Below, one piece after another: positions 33,722-43,184 of a stretch of DNA of 64,000 bases. Source of the stretch: Bacilli bacterium (GTDB lineage Bacteria; Bacillota_I; Bacilli_A; RFN20; CAG-826). The first letter of the stretch is position 1, and each line of letters begins with the position of its first letter. The position numbers and the translations under genes are program-made. The stretch is taken from positions 1-64,000 of the forward strand of contig JAKSVB010000001.1 of the NCBI GenBank assembly GCA_024408335.1, in the 5' to 3' direction. The notes beneath the pieces are model-generated. The model did no database searches and was not told where the DNA came from. It saw only the letters and a list, made by a program, of their open reading frames with translations.

Positions 33722-35350
33722 TTACATTTTATCTGGGGCACTGACACCCAAGAGAGCTAAAGCATTTCTCAAGACGATTTTACATGCTTTCATAAGAGCG
33801 AGTCTTGAAGCAGTAACAGCCTTGTTGTCGCGGTCAATGATCTTTGTTGCCGCGTAATATTCATGAATGAGCTGAGCTAATTGATGAATGTAATTTGCAA
33901 CCTTGTAAGGTGCTCTTGCACTAGCCGCAGCCTCTATCATACTCGGAAATTGAGCGAGTTGCTTCATAATTTCGCCTTCTTTTGGTGTTTCGAGCACAGG
34001 AGTGATTGAATCATCAATCATGTCCTTACCCATTTCAAGAAGGGAAGTACAACGAGCGTGAGCGTATTGGACATAGTAAACTGGGTTGTCTTTGCTCTTG
34101 CTTGTTGCAAGATCCATATTGAAGTCGAGATGGCTGTCTCCGTTTCTTTCAGCGAAGAAATATCTAACAGCATCTTTGCCGACTTCTTCAACGAGTTCGC
34201 GGTGAGTGATGGCTTTGCCAGTACGTTTGCTCATCTTGACCTCTTCGCCGTTTTTGTAGACACGGACGATTTGGTAGATGCCAGCTTCATAGGCTTCTGC
34301 TGGGTATCCTTTCATCATGAGAGCGCTCTTCATACGGTTGATGTAACCGAAGTGGTCAGCGCCAAGCATGACGATGAGATGATCGAAACCTCTATTCATC
34401 TTCTCGTAGTGGTAGCAGATGTCTGGAAGGTAGTAAGTGTAGCAACCATCTGATTTGATGATTGGACGATCTTTGTCATCAAGGAATTCGCTGGTCTTAA
34501 GATATGTGGCACCTTCGTTTTCATAGACAAATCCCTTGTCTTTTAAGAGTTTGATTGTGTCAACGATGGTTGTTCCGGCACGAATATCAGATTCTTTTGA
34601 GATGACGTCGAAGTGAACTCCGAAGTCCTCAAGGTCTTTCATGATTCTTGCGAGGTTTGCTTCGATACCGTATTGGATGAAGAACTCTTTTGTTTCTTCG
34701 TTATCAACGAGGTACTTGTCGCCGTATTTCTCTTTGATGCTTTCAGCAATCTTGATGATCTCTGGTCCATGGTAATCATCATCGCCAAGTTTTCCTTCTT
34801 CACCGAAGAGTTCGTGATAACGAATTCTGACGGAGTTTCCAAGGTGAGCGACTTGGTTGCCGCAGTTGTTGAGATAATATTCACGGGTTACATCGTAACC
34901 TGCTTTTTGGAGGATGTTACAGACGGAATCGCCAAGAGCGGCACCTCTAGTGTGACCAAGGTGAAGGTTTCCTGTTGGGTTTGCGCTGACGAATTCAACG
35001 TCGATCTTTTGGTTCTTGCTTGGAGCGGTACCAAAGTTATCGCCTTCTTTTAAGATGAGGCTAACAACCAAGGAAAGTGACTCCTTCTTCAAGAAGAAGT
35101 TAACAAATCCAGGACCTGCGATTTCGATGTGATCAACAAGTTCGCCATGGATTTCGTTAATAAGCTCGTTTGCTAAGTCTTGTGGTTTTTTGCCGAGTGC
35201 TTTTGAGTATTTCAAAGCGACATTTGAAGCGTAATCGCCATGAGCTAAATCTTTGCTTGGGGTTACAGCGATGTCGCTAGCTGATGCAGCTACACCAAGT
35301 TTGTTAAGAGCGGCGGCAATTAATTCTTTTAATTGTTCTTCGTTTGTCAT
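33722..35350 (-). CDS. argS: Arginyl-tRNA synthetase
   Basis: Charges tRNA-Arg, class I, 542 residues. The N-terminal Add-1 domain is followed by the HIGH-type motif in NPTGNLHLGHTRGAALGD, then the KMSK motif VKMSKRTGKAI, and the C-terminal DALR anticodon-binding domain begins about residue 425 (YVQYAHARCTSLLE). The start has AAAGGAGTAACCA. It follows ispF by 3 bases and precedes rpoE by 17 bases. Confidence 0.96.
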   Translation of the reverse strand: MTNEEQLKELIAAALNKLGVAASASDIAVTPSKDLAHGDYASNVALKYSKALGKKPQDLANELINEIHGELVDHIEIAGPGFVNFFLKKESLSLVVSLILKEGDNFGTAPSKNQKIDVEFVSANPTGNLHLGHTRGAALGDSVCNILQKAGYDVTREYYLNNCGNQVAHLGNSVRIRYHELFGEEGKLGDDDYHGPEIIKIAESIKEKYGDKYLVDNEETKEFFIQYGIEANLARIMKDLEDFGVHFDVISKESDIRAGTTIVDTIKLLKDKGFVYENEGATYLKTSEFLDDKDRPIIKSDGCYTYYLPDICYHYEKMNRGFDHLIVMLGADHFGYINRMKSALMMKGYPAEAYEAGIYQIVRVYKNGEEVKMSKRTGKAITHRELVEEVGKDAVRYFFAERNGDSHLDFNMDLATSKSKDNPVYYVQYAHARCTSLLEMGKDMIDDSITPVLETPKEGEIMKQLAQFPSMIEAAASARAPYKVANYIHQLAQLIHEYYAATKIIDRDNKAVTASRLALMKACKIVLRNALALLGVSAPDKM

Positions 35351-35353
35351 TGG

Positions 35354-35836
35354 TTACTCCTTTCTGATCATTACTATGGCATTGGCCCTGATGGCCTTGC
35401 CTTCTCCTACTGCGTCAAAGCCTTCGTTTGTCATGGCTTTGAGGGAAATGTTTTCAACATCTGTCTCTAGGAGAGAAGCAATGTTCTTTCTCATTTCCTG
35501 TAGGTATTTCATTAGGTGAGGTTTCTCACAAGCGATAGACATGTCAACGTTATTAATGACGTATCCCTTGTCTTTGACAAGTGAGAAGCATTTTTTGACG
35601 ATGATGGATGAATCGACATCGTCATATTGAGGATCGTTTGTTGGGAAGTGTTGCCCGATATCCCCAAGTGCGAGCGTGCCTAGAAGCGCGTCGCTTAAGG
35701 CGTGATAAACGACATCTGCGTCGCTATGTCCTAGAAGGCCTTTCTCAAAAGGGATATAAACGCCTCCGAGAATGAGTTTCCTTTCAGGAACTAAAGCGTG
35801 TATGTCTTCGCCTTGCCCGATTCTAAATTCCATCAT
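35354..35836 (-). CDS. ispF: 2-C-methyl-D-erythritol 2,4-cyclodiphosphate synthase
   Basis: Zinc enzyme of the MEP isoprenoid pathway, forming the cyclic diphosphate from CDP-ME 2-phosphate. The metal site DIHAL (Asp and His) and GHSDADVVYHALSDALLG, and IGQHFPTNDPQY, cover the active site. 160 residues is normal. The MEP route means that isoprenoids (undecaprenol, the dimethylallyl donor for MiaA) are made in-house. The start overlaps the stop of ychF by 4 bases. Confidence 0.95.
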   Translation of the reverse strand: MMEFRIGQGEDIHALVPERKLILGGVYIPFEKGLLGHSDADVVYHALSDALLGTLALGDIGQHFPTNDPQYDDVDSSIIVKKCFSLVKDKGYVINNVDMSIACEKPHLMKYLQEMRKNIASLLETDVENISLKAMTNEGFDAVGEGKAIRANAIVMIRKE

Positions 35837-36948
35837 ACGTTGAATCTGAAGAAGACGCAGTCACCGTCTTTCATCACGTATTCCTTTCCTTCGAATCGGA
35901 GTTTGCCTGCTTCTTTGACAGCGAGTTCACTGCCGTATTTCTTGAAGTCTTCGAAGCTATAGATCTCTGCTTTGATGAAGCCTTTTTCGAAATCGCTATG
36001 AATGACGCCTGCGCATTGTGGAGCGGTCATGCCGTTTCTAAATGTCCATGCACGGCATTCATCGGTACCACAGGTGAGGAAGGTTGAGAGGTTAAGAAGC
36101 TTGTATGAGGCTTTGACAAGACGGTCAAGACCGGATTCAGCAACGCCTAAGGTGTCTAAGAATTCTTTCTTCTCTTCTTCGGTTTCGAGTTGTGAGATTT
36201 CATATTCGATAGCACAGCTAAGAGGGATACAGACAGTATTTTCCTCTTCAGCGATTGCTTTGACTGTTTGGTAGTATTTGCAGTTATCTAAATCTGCATA
36301 ATCGCTTTCAGCGACGTTAGCGACATAGAGGATTGGCTTAAGGGAAAGAAGGAAGAAGTTCTTTCTAGCGTATTCGAGTTGGTCGCTAGATAAGCCTTTG
36401 ACGGCTCTTGCTGATTTGCCATCTGCAAGGACTTCCTTCAAAGCGTTTAAGATTGGCATCTCATAGAGAGCGACCTTATCTTTGGCAACACGGGCTTTCA
36501 TTTCGACTTTGCCAATACGGTTATTGACTGTATCAAGATCTGCCATTGAAAGTTCAAGGTTGATGACTTCAATATCGTTCTTTGGATCGACTGGTTCTTC
36601 GTTATAACGTAAAACGTTAGTTGAATCAAAACATCTAACAACCTCAACAATGGCATCACATTCACGGATAGCCGCTAAGAATTGGTTGCCAAGACCTTCG
36701 CCTTTTGAAGCGCCTTTGACAAGGCCAGCGATGTCATAGAAATCGAATGTTGCGTTGATTTTCTTCTTTGGATTGAAGACTTTGGTTAAGTAATCAAGTC
36801 TCTCATCTGGAACAAGAACAACACCGTTATTTGGGTTGATTGTGGCGAATGGATAATTCTCCGCCAAGACGTGCGAATTGGTGATCGCATTGAAGAGTGT
36901 TGACTTACCAACATTTGGTAATCCGACGATTCCTGCTTTAAGTGCCAT
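35833..36948 (-). CDS. ychF: Ribosome-associated ATPase YchF/EngD
   Basis: Universal OBG-family ATPase linked to translation and stress response. The G1 motif is [11 protein letters not shown]; the nucleotide base motif is of NVAE type (YVANVAESD), which explains the preference for ATP over GTP. The coiled-coil insertion and the C-terminal TGS domain ([19 protein letters not shown]) are present. 371 residues is normal. A 17-base dyad covers the -10 region upstream. First gene of the unit with ispF, argS and rpoE. Confidence 0.96.
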   Translation of the reverse strand: MALKAGIVGLPNVGKSTLFNAITNSHVLAENYPFATINPNNGVVLVPDERLDYLTKVFNPKKKINATFDFYDIAGLVKGASKGEGLGNQFLAAIRECDAIVEVVRCFDSTNVLRYNEEPVDPKNDIEVINLELSMADLDTVNNRIGKVEMKARVAKDKVALYEMPILNALKEVLADGKSARAVKGLSSDQLEYARKNFFLLSLKPILYVANVAESDYADLDNCKYYQTVKAIAEEENTVCIPLSCAIEYEISQLETEEEKKEFLDTLGVAESGLDRLVKASYKLLNLSTFLTCGTDECRAWTFRNGMTAPQCAGVIHSDFEKGFIKAEIYSFEDFKKYGSELAVKEAGKLRFEGKEYVMKDGDCVFFRFNV

Positions 36949-36973
36949 AATTAGTTTCTAACCTCGCGTTGCC

Positions 36974-36990
36974 TAGAGATTATATCTCTA
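36974..36990 (-). promoter_or_regulatory. Perfect dyad over the -10 box of ychF
   Basis: TAGAGAT-ATA-ATCTCTA on the minus strand embeds TATAAT. It is a likely operator or a hairpin at the mRNA 5' end, 26 bases before the ychF ATG. Confidence 0.45.
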
Positions 36991-37048
36991 AGAGATTTTG
37001 TTTTGTAGCAAAGAAAAAAGCTATTTGCTTTTTATTTATGTGAGGGAA

Positions 37049-37072
37049 AGAAAAGCCCTCTAAAGAGGGCTT
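37049..37072 (-). terminator. Terminator of the cold-shock gene
   Basis: On the minus strand GCCCTCT pairs with AGAGGGC over two bases, followed by TTTTC, just after the csp stop. Confidence 0.8.
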
Positions 37073-37097
37073 ATAGTTCATATATTAAATCAACAAA

Positions 37098-37307
37098 CTA
37101 CTTAATCTCTTTAACATCCTTAGCACGGAGGCCACGTGAGTTGTTCTCTGCGTCGACTTCGAACTCGACAGGTGCGCCTTGTTCGACGCTCTTGTAACGT
37201 TCTTCGCTAATGATGGAGCTGTAGTGGAAGAAGTAATCTTTGCCGTCTTCTGCGCGAATAAAGCCAAAGCCTTTTTCCTTGTTGAACATTTTGACAGTTC
37301 CCTTCAT
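37098..37307 (-). CDS. csp: Cold shock protein (CspA family)
   Basis: A 69-residue single-stranded RNA/DNA-binding protein. RNP1 KGFGFI and RNP2 YFFHYS are intact; the fold is the usual five-strand OB barrel. AAAGGATGTT precedes the ATG. The 96-base gap in front holds a possible TTTACG / TATATT promoter with an AT-rich leader of the sort seen before csp genes. It has its own terminator. Confidence 0.95.
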   Translation of the reverse strand: MKGTVKMFNKEKGFGFIRAEDGKDYFFHYSSIISEERYKSVEQGAPVEFEVDAENNSRGLRAKDVKEIK

Positions 37308-37403
37308 AACATCCTTTCCGACAATTTATGAAATTGACGTGATTAATATATATTAAAATGCCATATTTCGTAAATAGAAATGTAAATATTTTCGTAACTT
37401 TAT

Positions 37404-40181
37404 TTACTCTCGTTTGAAATTTCTTTTCTTGACCCAAAAGTCGATTAGGAAATAGGAGATAACGTATCCGATAAAGCCTACGAAAGCCGCTACAAAAATC
37501 GGCATCAAATCAGGGGTGAATGGGGCGTTTGACATAAAGACATCTTGAATCACTTCATCGAATACGAGTTCAAGCATGAATATCGAAAAAGAAGACACGA
37601 TAATCGAGTATCCAATCATGAGAAGAAGCCCTGCTCCATAACTGTTTGTAATCTCCCCTCTTTTGATACCGAGATAGAACAAGAGCTCGCCTTCGCTTTT
37701 GTTCTCTAGCCCAGTGAGTATTGCGATAACAATAAGCAAGAACGAAGCGATTGCCAAAGTCGTTAAAGACGCTATATTTAGGGCGGTTTTAACGTAGTTA
37801 ATGATAGGCGAAACGCTTTCTTTGATCGCTTTGGAAGGATCCACGAATCTATATCCTTGGTACCTTGAGCTTAAAGCCTTTATGACCTGCTCTTTGCTAT
37901 AGCCTTCTTTTAGCGAAAAAGACACTTTGGAGACTCCAAGCAAGAAAGGGCTCATTCCAAATACGTCCCTCCAATAATCAACGCACCAATAGTCCTCTGC
38001 GTACAAAACGTCGTTTTGATTCTCAACTATGCCTACGACAGTCAATTCGCCAATCCGATAATCTCTTTCGATATAGTCTCCATCTACTTTGCTTGAAACC
38101 ATTCCGGCGCAGAACAAATTAGGGCCGTTTCCAATCTTTTCGCTTAATGCTGAACTGATACAAACCTCTTTTTCGTTTGTTGGAGCACGTCCATCGATCA
38201 AATTACGGAAATCATTCGAAAATGTGAGTGAGTTATTTTTCGGTTTTAGGATGCTTCCCTCCACTACTCCCCTAGGGAGTTCTAGGTTTCCAGTAGCAAG
38301 ATCCTTTGGGACTCTTCCCATAGCGTCGCTTGCTAGTTCAACTCCTTCTCTAGTTGACCCTAGGAAAAAGGGGTTCGTAAAACCCAAAGCAAGGGAATCC
38401 GGGTAAGCTGAATATGCGTTTTCGCCATAGACTTCAAAAGAGGCAAAGCAATCCAAATCCTTTAGTTCGTTAATCGTCTCCGTGTCTATGTAATCATTAT
38501 CGGCAACATATACGTAGTAACGATTCATGTCGCTTGCGTAGGCTGGATAGTTGTTCGTATGGTCGTAAAGATAATTCGACCTTTCAAACTGGTAATTGTT
38601 ATAAAGCGGATTCGTCCTAAGAGACTTAAAAAAGTCCTGTGGTTCTTGTTTGGTTTGGATGTAAAACACCTTCCTCATGTCCCAAGGCTTCTCCTGGATG
38701 TCTTCGTCAATGCTAGGAAACGTCATTTGGGTTTCAAAAACCCATTCATTCCACTTCTGCTCATGATGGAGAATCTTGAATCTTTCACCTTGAGTCACCG
38801 CGATGACTTTGAAATACTGCAAATCCCAATAGTTCCAACTGTCGTTTTGCACTTGAAGAAAGAGATCAAGAGGGGTCTCATACAAAAACTCTCCAAGGCT
38901 GTCGTAGTCTCTAAGGATTTTTAAATTAGCGCACATGTTATACATGGTTTGATAAGGCAAAACGAGACAAACGCACTCTGGCTCAAGGACTCTTGGGTAC
39001 TCCGGATAAAAGGGTTTTGACTTATAGTCATCGAGCCAAAGGTAATCGTTAATGGATCTTGCCGATGCATCGCTTATTGGGTAGCGTTCTCCCTTATAGA
39101 GGTAGTAGAAACTATTCTCATCAGGGAAAAAGGACTCAAAGTTTGCCAAATACGAAACGCCATAACCATCAACGAAGTTCCTATGGGTGTAGGCGATATT
39201 AGCAACATCCTCCTCGCTAGCGGATATGACTCTTCCAAAGGAAGGGTTTGCCCCCATTTTCTCCATGACAATCAAATCGTCTCCTGCAAGCGAGGAAAAG
39301 GAACTCACGATTTGATTCTCTAAATCACGCGAAACATATAGTGACAAACCAAGCGATATCAAAGAGAAGATCAATATGGCCGTCGAAAGGAATGTCCTCC
39401 CCTTTTTCGCCCTAAGAAGATGGTATCCATGCTTAAGCCAAGTTAGGAAAGGAACGCTAGGTTTTTTCTCTTTCTCCTCTTTCGCGCATAGATAGGCATT
39501 CGCTTCGGTTTTGACGGCGTTTTCTTGATATTTAATCTTGCCGTTTTCCAAAAAGAGCAAGGAATTGCAGTACTTTTTGGTTCTTTCAAGGTCATGAGAG
39601 ACTAAAATTACCAGCTTCTCTTTGGAGATTTTTGAAAGCAACTCATATATCTTTTCTGCATTGTTTTCATCTAACGCTCCAGTAGGTTCATCCGCTAAAA
39701 GGATAGGAGGATCGTTTACCAAAGCTCTAGCTAAGGCGACTCGTTGCTTTTCGCCTCCAGACAAAGTGGTTATTAGTTGCTTCTCTTTGCCTTTTAGCTG
39801 GCAATGGTGAAGAGCTTCTTTGACTTTTCTTTTTAGAGAGAACGTGGATGTCTTTGTGGACTTTAGTGGCAAAGCGACATTGTCGAATACGTTCTCTAAC
39901 GCAAGAAGATCATAATGCTGTCTAATGAATCCGATATTTCTAATTCGATAATCACACCTATCGTTTTCCGACATTTCCTTTAATGGCTTACCCATCGTTA
40001 GGATTTCGCCAGAATAATCGGAATCAATACCTGAAATCATCTCAAGAAGAGTGCTCTTTCCGCTTCCTGAATCTCCAACAAAAGCGAAGAAACCTTTTGA
40101 AGGTAATGTTAAAGATACGTCATCAAAGATGACTCTGTTCCCAAACTTCTTCGTCAAATTTTTAATAACCAATGATTTCAT
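37404..40181 (-). CDS. ABC transporter fusion: MacB-type ATPase plus FtsX-like permease (subunit 2)
   Basis: A 925-residue transporter half. N-terminal ATPase (about residues 1-220): Walker A GDSGSGKSTL, signature LSGGEKQRVALARAL, Walker B ILLADEPTGALDE. One membrane helix follows near 260, then a large extracytoplasmic domain (about 285-770), and three C-terminal helices with an FtsX fold. The layout fits type VII (MacB/BceAB-like) ABC proteins that act on substrates in the membrane or outside, often in antimicrobial peptide resistance or lipoprotein handling. ATPase and permease are fused, and the external domain is unusually long. Its start overlaps the stop of the 40178 gene by 4 bases, so they form a heterodimer. 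Confidence 0.88.
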   Translation of the reverse strand: MKSLVIKNLTKKFGNRVIFDDVSLTLPSKGFFAFVGDSGSGKSTLLEMISGIDSDYSGEILTMGKPLKEMSENDRCDYRIRNIGFIRQHYDLLALENVFDNVALPLKSTKTSTFSLKRKVKEALHHCQLKGKEKQLITTLSGGEKQRVALARALVNDPPILLADEPTGALDENNAEKIYELLSKISKEKLVILVSHDLERTKKYCNSLLFLENGKIKYQENAVKTEANAYLCAKEEKEKKPSVPFLTWLKHGYHLLRAKKGRTFLSTAILIFSLISLGLSLYVSRDLENQIVSSFSSLAGDDLIVMEKMGANPSFGRVISASEEDVANIAYTHRNFVDGYGVSYLANFESFFPDENSFYYLYKGERYPISDASARSINDYLWLDDYKSKPFYPEYPRVLEPECVCLVLPYQTMYNMCANLKILRDYDSLGEFLYETPLDLFLQVQNDSWNYWDLQYFKVIAVTQGERFKILHHEQKWNEWVFETQMTFPSIDEDIQEKPWDMRKVFYIQTKQEPQDFFKSLRTNPLYNNYQFERSNYLYDHTNNYPAYASDMNRYYVYVADNDYIDTETINELKDLDCFASFEVYGENAYSAYPDSLALGFTNPFFLGSTREGVELASDAMGRVPKDLATGNLELPRGVVEGSILKPKNNSLTFSNDFRNLIDGRAPTNEKEVCISSALSEKIGNGPNLFCAGMVSSKVDGDYIERDYRIGELTVVGIVENQNDVLYAEDYWCVDYWRDVFGMSPFLLGVSKVSFSLKEGYSKEQVIKALSSRYQGYRFVDPSKAIKESVSPIINYVKTALNIASLTTLAIASFLLIVIAILTGLENKSEGELLFYLGIKRGEITNSYGAGLLLMIGYSIIVSSFSIFMLELVFDEVIQDVFMSNAPFTPDLMPIFVAAFVGFIGYVISYFLIDFWVKKRNFKRE

Positions 40182-42217
40182 TCGTCTCTAAGCTCCTCTA
40201 CAACAGGTTTTCTTGCCATCACATTAAGCGGGATCGAACTTCCAAATATCGCAATGACAAGCGCGAATACCACGGTCATGATAATTGGGAAGAACGGTAT
40301 GCCTAAAAACGACGAGAAAGGGATTCTAACTAGGTTAGATAATCCAACTTTGCCTTCTAGAAACATGGAAAGCAGTTTTTGGGCCGGGAACGACACGGCG
40401 ATCGATATGACTGAGCTAATCAAAACGTTCATTAGCCCCTCTCCCTCATATATGAAAGACAGATCTTCTTTTGAAGCACCAAGGCTTGTAAGAATTGCAG
40501 CCTGCTTTTTCCTTTCTAAAAACGATGAGCAGGATAGCGACCCCAAAATGAAAGCAACCCCAATAATGGAAATGATTAAGAAAGGGATCAAACAAGTCGT
40601 AAACGCGTTTATGAGCGATGAGAATGATTGGTTAATCATTAAGGCGTCGCTGCTTATTGTTAAGCCATTATATTCGGAGCCAAGTTTCTCAATCCTAGGC
40701 ATATCGCTTTCGCTAAAGAAGGCCAAATACGAATAGCCACAATAATCAGGATCAGCGTTTTCGTCATTAACAAAATCGATTATAGAAACATCCCTACCCC
40801 TAGCTTTCGATATGTTTTCTAATCTCTTCTTACAAAGAAACGATTCCAAAGCAGGATACGAATAGAAGGCTTTTGGGGTGTTAAGGAAAGCAAATTCATG
40901 AACAACACCAAGAACCCTAAACGAATAATTTAGGGTCAATGTGTCTGTGGCGTTATCTTCCGTGATCTGAATCTGATTGTTCACTGTGATAATCTTCCCT
41001 AGAATGTCTCCCCCATATTTCTTTTCGAATTCTTCGTTTACCAAAACATAATCTAAAGTATCGCCTGAAGGGGCTTTGCCTTTTGTCACAAACGAAGTGG
41101 TTCTATCTTTGAGGCTTAGATCAAAAATTGGATGAAATTCTGCAGGTTCTTCTTCGAAACCATTGCAGTCAAAAGCAGTAGAAACAGGCATAAAGAATGA
41201 CAAATCTACAGCAAATCGCGCATCAAATTCAGAAAATGCCGTTTCTACCTCCTCAATAGTCGGCTTAATAAGACGGTTTAGTTTTAATGGCGAGCCTTCT
41301 ATTTCGTAGACCTTTCTTTTGCAAATTGTCGCGCTGGTATAAAGGAGCGATGAAGTCTTCTCCTCGGCAAGTTTTTGGTTTGAGCCATTATAAAAACCAA
41401 GCGACAAAAGCAAAGAGCAAAAACCCATTACGCCGCTTATGATAGATAAGCCGTTCTTGAGGATGTTCTTCTTGTAATTGTGATTCAGAATCCAGCCAAG
41501 AAAGCTCTTGTGACGTTTTCTTGCTTTGACTTCCATCGGCATGCTGTGATGTTTCTCGTTTAATGGTTTGGATATGAGTCGCCCATCGGATAATTCGAGA
41601 ATCGAATCCGCATATTTCTCAATAATCTTTTCGTTATGAGAAACCATAATCACGAGAATCTTTTTGGAAAGAGCCTTCAAATCATCCATTACAATTTTCT
41701 CATTCTCTTTGTCTAACGCTCCGGTTGGCTCGTCCGCGAATAAGACTTTAGGATTTGTTATTAAGGCTCTACATAAGGCCACTCTTTGCTTTTCACCTCC
41801 GCTAAGAACCCCTACCATTTTTTCTTTCAAAGAAAGAACGCCGTACTTTTTAAGAAGAGATTCGGCCTTTATTCTGATTTCTTTTTTGTTTTCCCCTCTA
41901 AAAAGCAAAGGGGTCTCAACGTTTTCCAAAACGCTCATATCCTCTATGAGGTTGAAGTGCTGAAATACGAATGACGTCGTAGAAGAAAGGAACTCGCTTC
42001 TTTTCTTATCGCTTAGCCTCGAAAGCTCATTACCCTCAAATTCAATCGTCCCTTCGCTCGGCTTTTCAAGAAGAGAAAGCAAATTCAAAAGAGTGCTTTT
42101 CCCTGAACCGCTTTTGCCCTTGATTGCTATTAAGCCAATATCAGGCAATGAAAACGATACGTCTTTTAAAGCCCACGTATCTCCATATTGTTTTCCAAGT
42201 TTAGTAACACGATACAT
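40178..42217 (-). CDS. ABC transporter fusion: MacB-type ATPase plus FtsX-like permease (subunit 1)
   Basis: A 679-residue partner of the next gene. ATPase domain: Walker A GKSGSGKSTLLNL, signature LSGGEKQRVALCRAL, Walker B VLFADEPTGALD. A first helix is at about residues 248-270, an external domain at about 275-545, then three helices (about 550-670) of the FtsX type; the linker ERKKQAAILTSLGASKEDL is typical of these permeases. No nearby two-component system was found, which a BceAB-type resistance module would normally have. The ribosome site is buried in a terminator-like hairpin directly before the ATG. Confidence 0.88.
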   Translation of the reverse strand: MYRVTKLGKQYGDTWALKDVSFSLPDIGLIAIKGKSGSGKSTLLNLLSLLEKPSEGTIEFEGNELSRLSDKKRSEFLSSTTSFVFQHFNLIEDMSVLENVETPLLFRGENKKEIRIKAESLLKKYGVLSLKEKMVGVLSGGEKQRVALCRALITNPKVLFADEPTGALDKENEKIVMDDLKALSKKILVIMVSHNEKIIEKYADSILELSDGRLISKPLNEKHHSMPMEVKARKRHKSFLGWILNHNYKKNILKNGLSIISGVMGFCSLLLSLGFYNGSNQKLAEEKTSSLLYTSATICKRKVYEIEGSPLKLNRLIKPTIEEVETAFSEFDARFAVDLSFFMPVSTAFDCNGFEEEPAEFHPIFDLSLKDRTTSFVTKGKAPSGDTLDYVLVNEEFEKKYGGDILGKIITVNNQIQITEDNATDTLTLNYSFRVLGVVHEFAFLNTPKAFYSYPALESFLCKKRLENISKARGRDVSIIDFVNDENADPDYCGYSYLAFFSESDMPRIEKLGSEYNGLTISSDALMINQSFSSLINAFTTCLIPFLIISIIGVAFILGSLSCSSFLERKKQAAILTSLGASKEDLSFIYEGEGLMNVLISSVISIAVSFPAQKLLSMFLEGKVGLSNLVRIPFSSFLGIPFFPIIMTVVFALVIAIFGSSIPLNVMARKPVVEELRDE

Positions 42218-42222
42218 AAAAA

Positions 42223-42245
42223 CCCCTCCATTTCATATAGAGGGG
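42223..42245 (-). promoter_or_regulatory. Terminator-like hairpin that contains the ribosome site of the ABC gene
   Basis: On the minus strand CCCCTC pairs with GAGGGG across 11 bases, then TTTTT, then ATG of the 40178-42217 gene. The GGAGGGG arm is also the only ribosome-site candidate. So the same structure can terminate DUF951 transcription and hide the ribosome site of the following gene. Confidence 0.7.
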
Positions 42246-42260
42246 AAATCGGAAATTTTT

Positions 42261-42473
42261 TTATTTTATTTCGCCTTCGTGCTTTGCAATGACTTTCTTT
42301 ATTCTGCTATTGAATGCGTCACGGTCAATCATGATGACGTTTCCGCAGCCAAGACACTTGACCTTAATGTCCGCGCCAACACGAACAATTTGGAATCTTT
42401 TTGTTCTTGCTGAACATGGATGTGGCTTTTTTAATTCGACCTCATCATAGAGGCCATACTCAGGTATTAACAT
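42261..42473 (-). CDS. DUF951 family protein (YyzM-like)
   Basis: A 70-residue protein with the DUF951 pattern: KKPHPC, then VRVGADIKVKCLGCGN and VIMIDRDAFNSRIKKV. The cysteines suggest a metal site (C in HPC, CLGC). Function is not established; in Bacillus the gene lies beside ychF. Here it follows tcdA by 21 bases. No ribosome site is seen; TATTAT ends 6 bases before ATG, so the mRNA is likely leaderless. Confidence 0.85.
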   Translation of the reverse strand: MLIPEYGLYDEVELKKPHPCSARTKRFQIVRVGADIKVKCLGCGNVIMIDRDAFNSRIKKVIAKHEGEIK

Positions 42474-42479
42474 AATTTG

Positions 42480-42485
42480 ATAATA
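42480..42485 (-). promoter_or_regulatory. -10 box directly before the DUF951 gene
   Basis: TATTAT on the minus strand, 6 bases before the ATG, which places the expected transcript start on the start codon. The -35 is weak. Confidence 0.4.
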
Positions 42486-42494
42486 ATCTAATCT

Positions 42495-43184
42495 TTAAAG
42501 ATTAACCATCTGTTTTATTGCATATGCTGCCATGGTTAAGCCTGCAGCAGAAGGAACTGGCATTATGGAAGCTGGCTTAGGTAGCTTGACTAAAGGTTCT
42601 TCAGTTGAGATGACACACATAAACTTCTCAAGAGGGAGGCCTTCTTTTCTAGCCGCGGTTCTAAGAGCTTTAGCCAATGGATCCATCTCGGTCTTTTTAA
42701 GAGACACCATTTTGAGTTTGCTTGGGTCTATGCGGTTACCCATTCCTAAGCAAATAAGCAGAGGAACGTTCTTCTCAATCGAGTACTTCATAAGAGCGAC
42801 CTTAGCTTTAACATCATCAACGCAGTCGAGCATGATGTCACAATTTGAATAGTCTCTTTCATTTAAGGCTTCTATCGAAACGGAATAGTTTTCAGGAAGA
42901 ACTTCAACATCGTCTCTAATCAATTTGCTTCTAAGGAAGGCACACAAGGCTTTTTGGGCACCGACTTGGTCATGGGTGAATAGCATTTGTCTATTTAGGT
43001 TCGATTCTGAAACCACATCCCTATCAATAGCATGGATATGGCCTACTCCTGTTCTAACAAGAGCTTCGAACGCTGTTCCTCCAACGCCTCCAAGGCCAAA
43101 GACGGCAACTCTTTTGTCCTTTAATGTTTTTATGGCGTCTTCTCCTAAAAGGAGAGCGGTTCTTGATTCGATTGTCTCATCCAT
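42495..43184 (-). CDS. tcdA: tRNA threonylcarbamoyladenosine dehydratase
   Basis: E1-like enzyme that cyclises t6A to ct6A at position 37 of tRNAs using ATP. The nucleotide loop FGLGGVGGTAFEAL, the R-finger region SNLNRQML and DCVDDVKAK are seen; the C-terminus VPSAAGLTMAAYAIK matches TcdA/CsdL rather than MoeB or ThiF. 229 residues is slightly shorter than usual. It overlaps miaA by 8 bases, in a cluster of position-37 tRNA modification genes (tcdA, miaA, miaB). Confidence 0.92.
   Translation of the reverse strand: MDETIESRTALLLGEDAIKTLKDKRVAVFGLGGVGGTAFEALVRTGVGHIHAIDRDVVSESNLNRQMLFTHDQVGAQKALCAFLRSKLIRDDVEVLPENYSVSIEALNERDYSNCDIMLDCVDDVKAKVALMKYSIEKNVPLLICLGMGNRIDPSKLKMVSLKKTEMDPLAKALRTAARKEGLPLEKFMCVISTEEPLVKLPKPASIMPVPSAAGLTMAAYAIKQMVNL

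Noticed and set aside
37207-37437. 76-codon ORF covering the csp upstream region
   Set aside because: It overlaps the csp gene in another frame and has no ribosome site.
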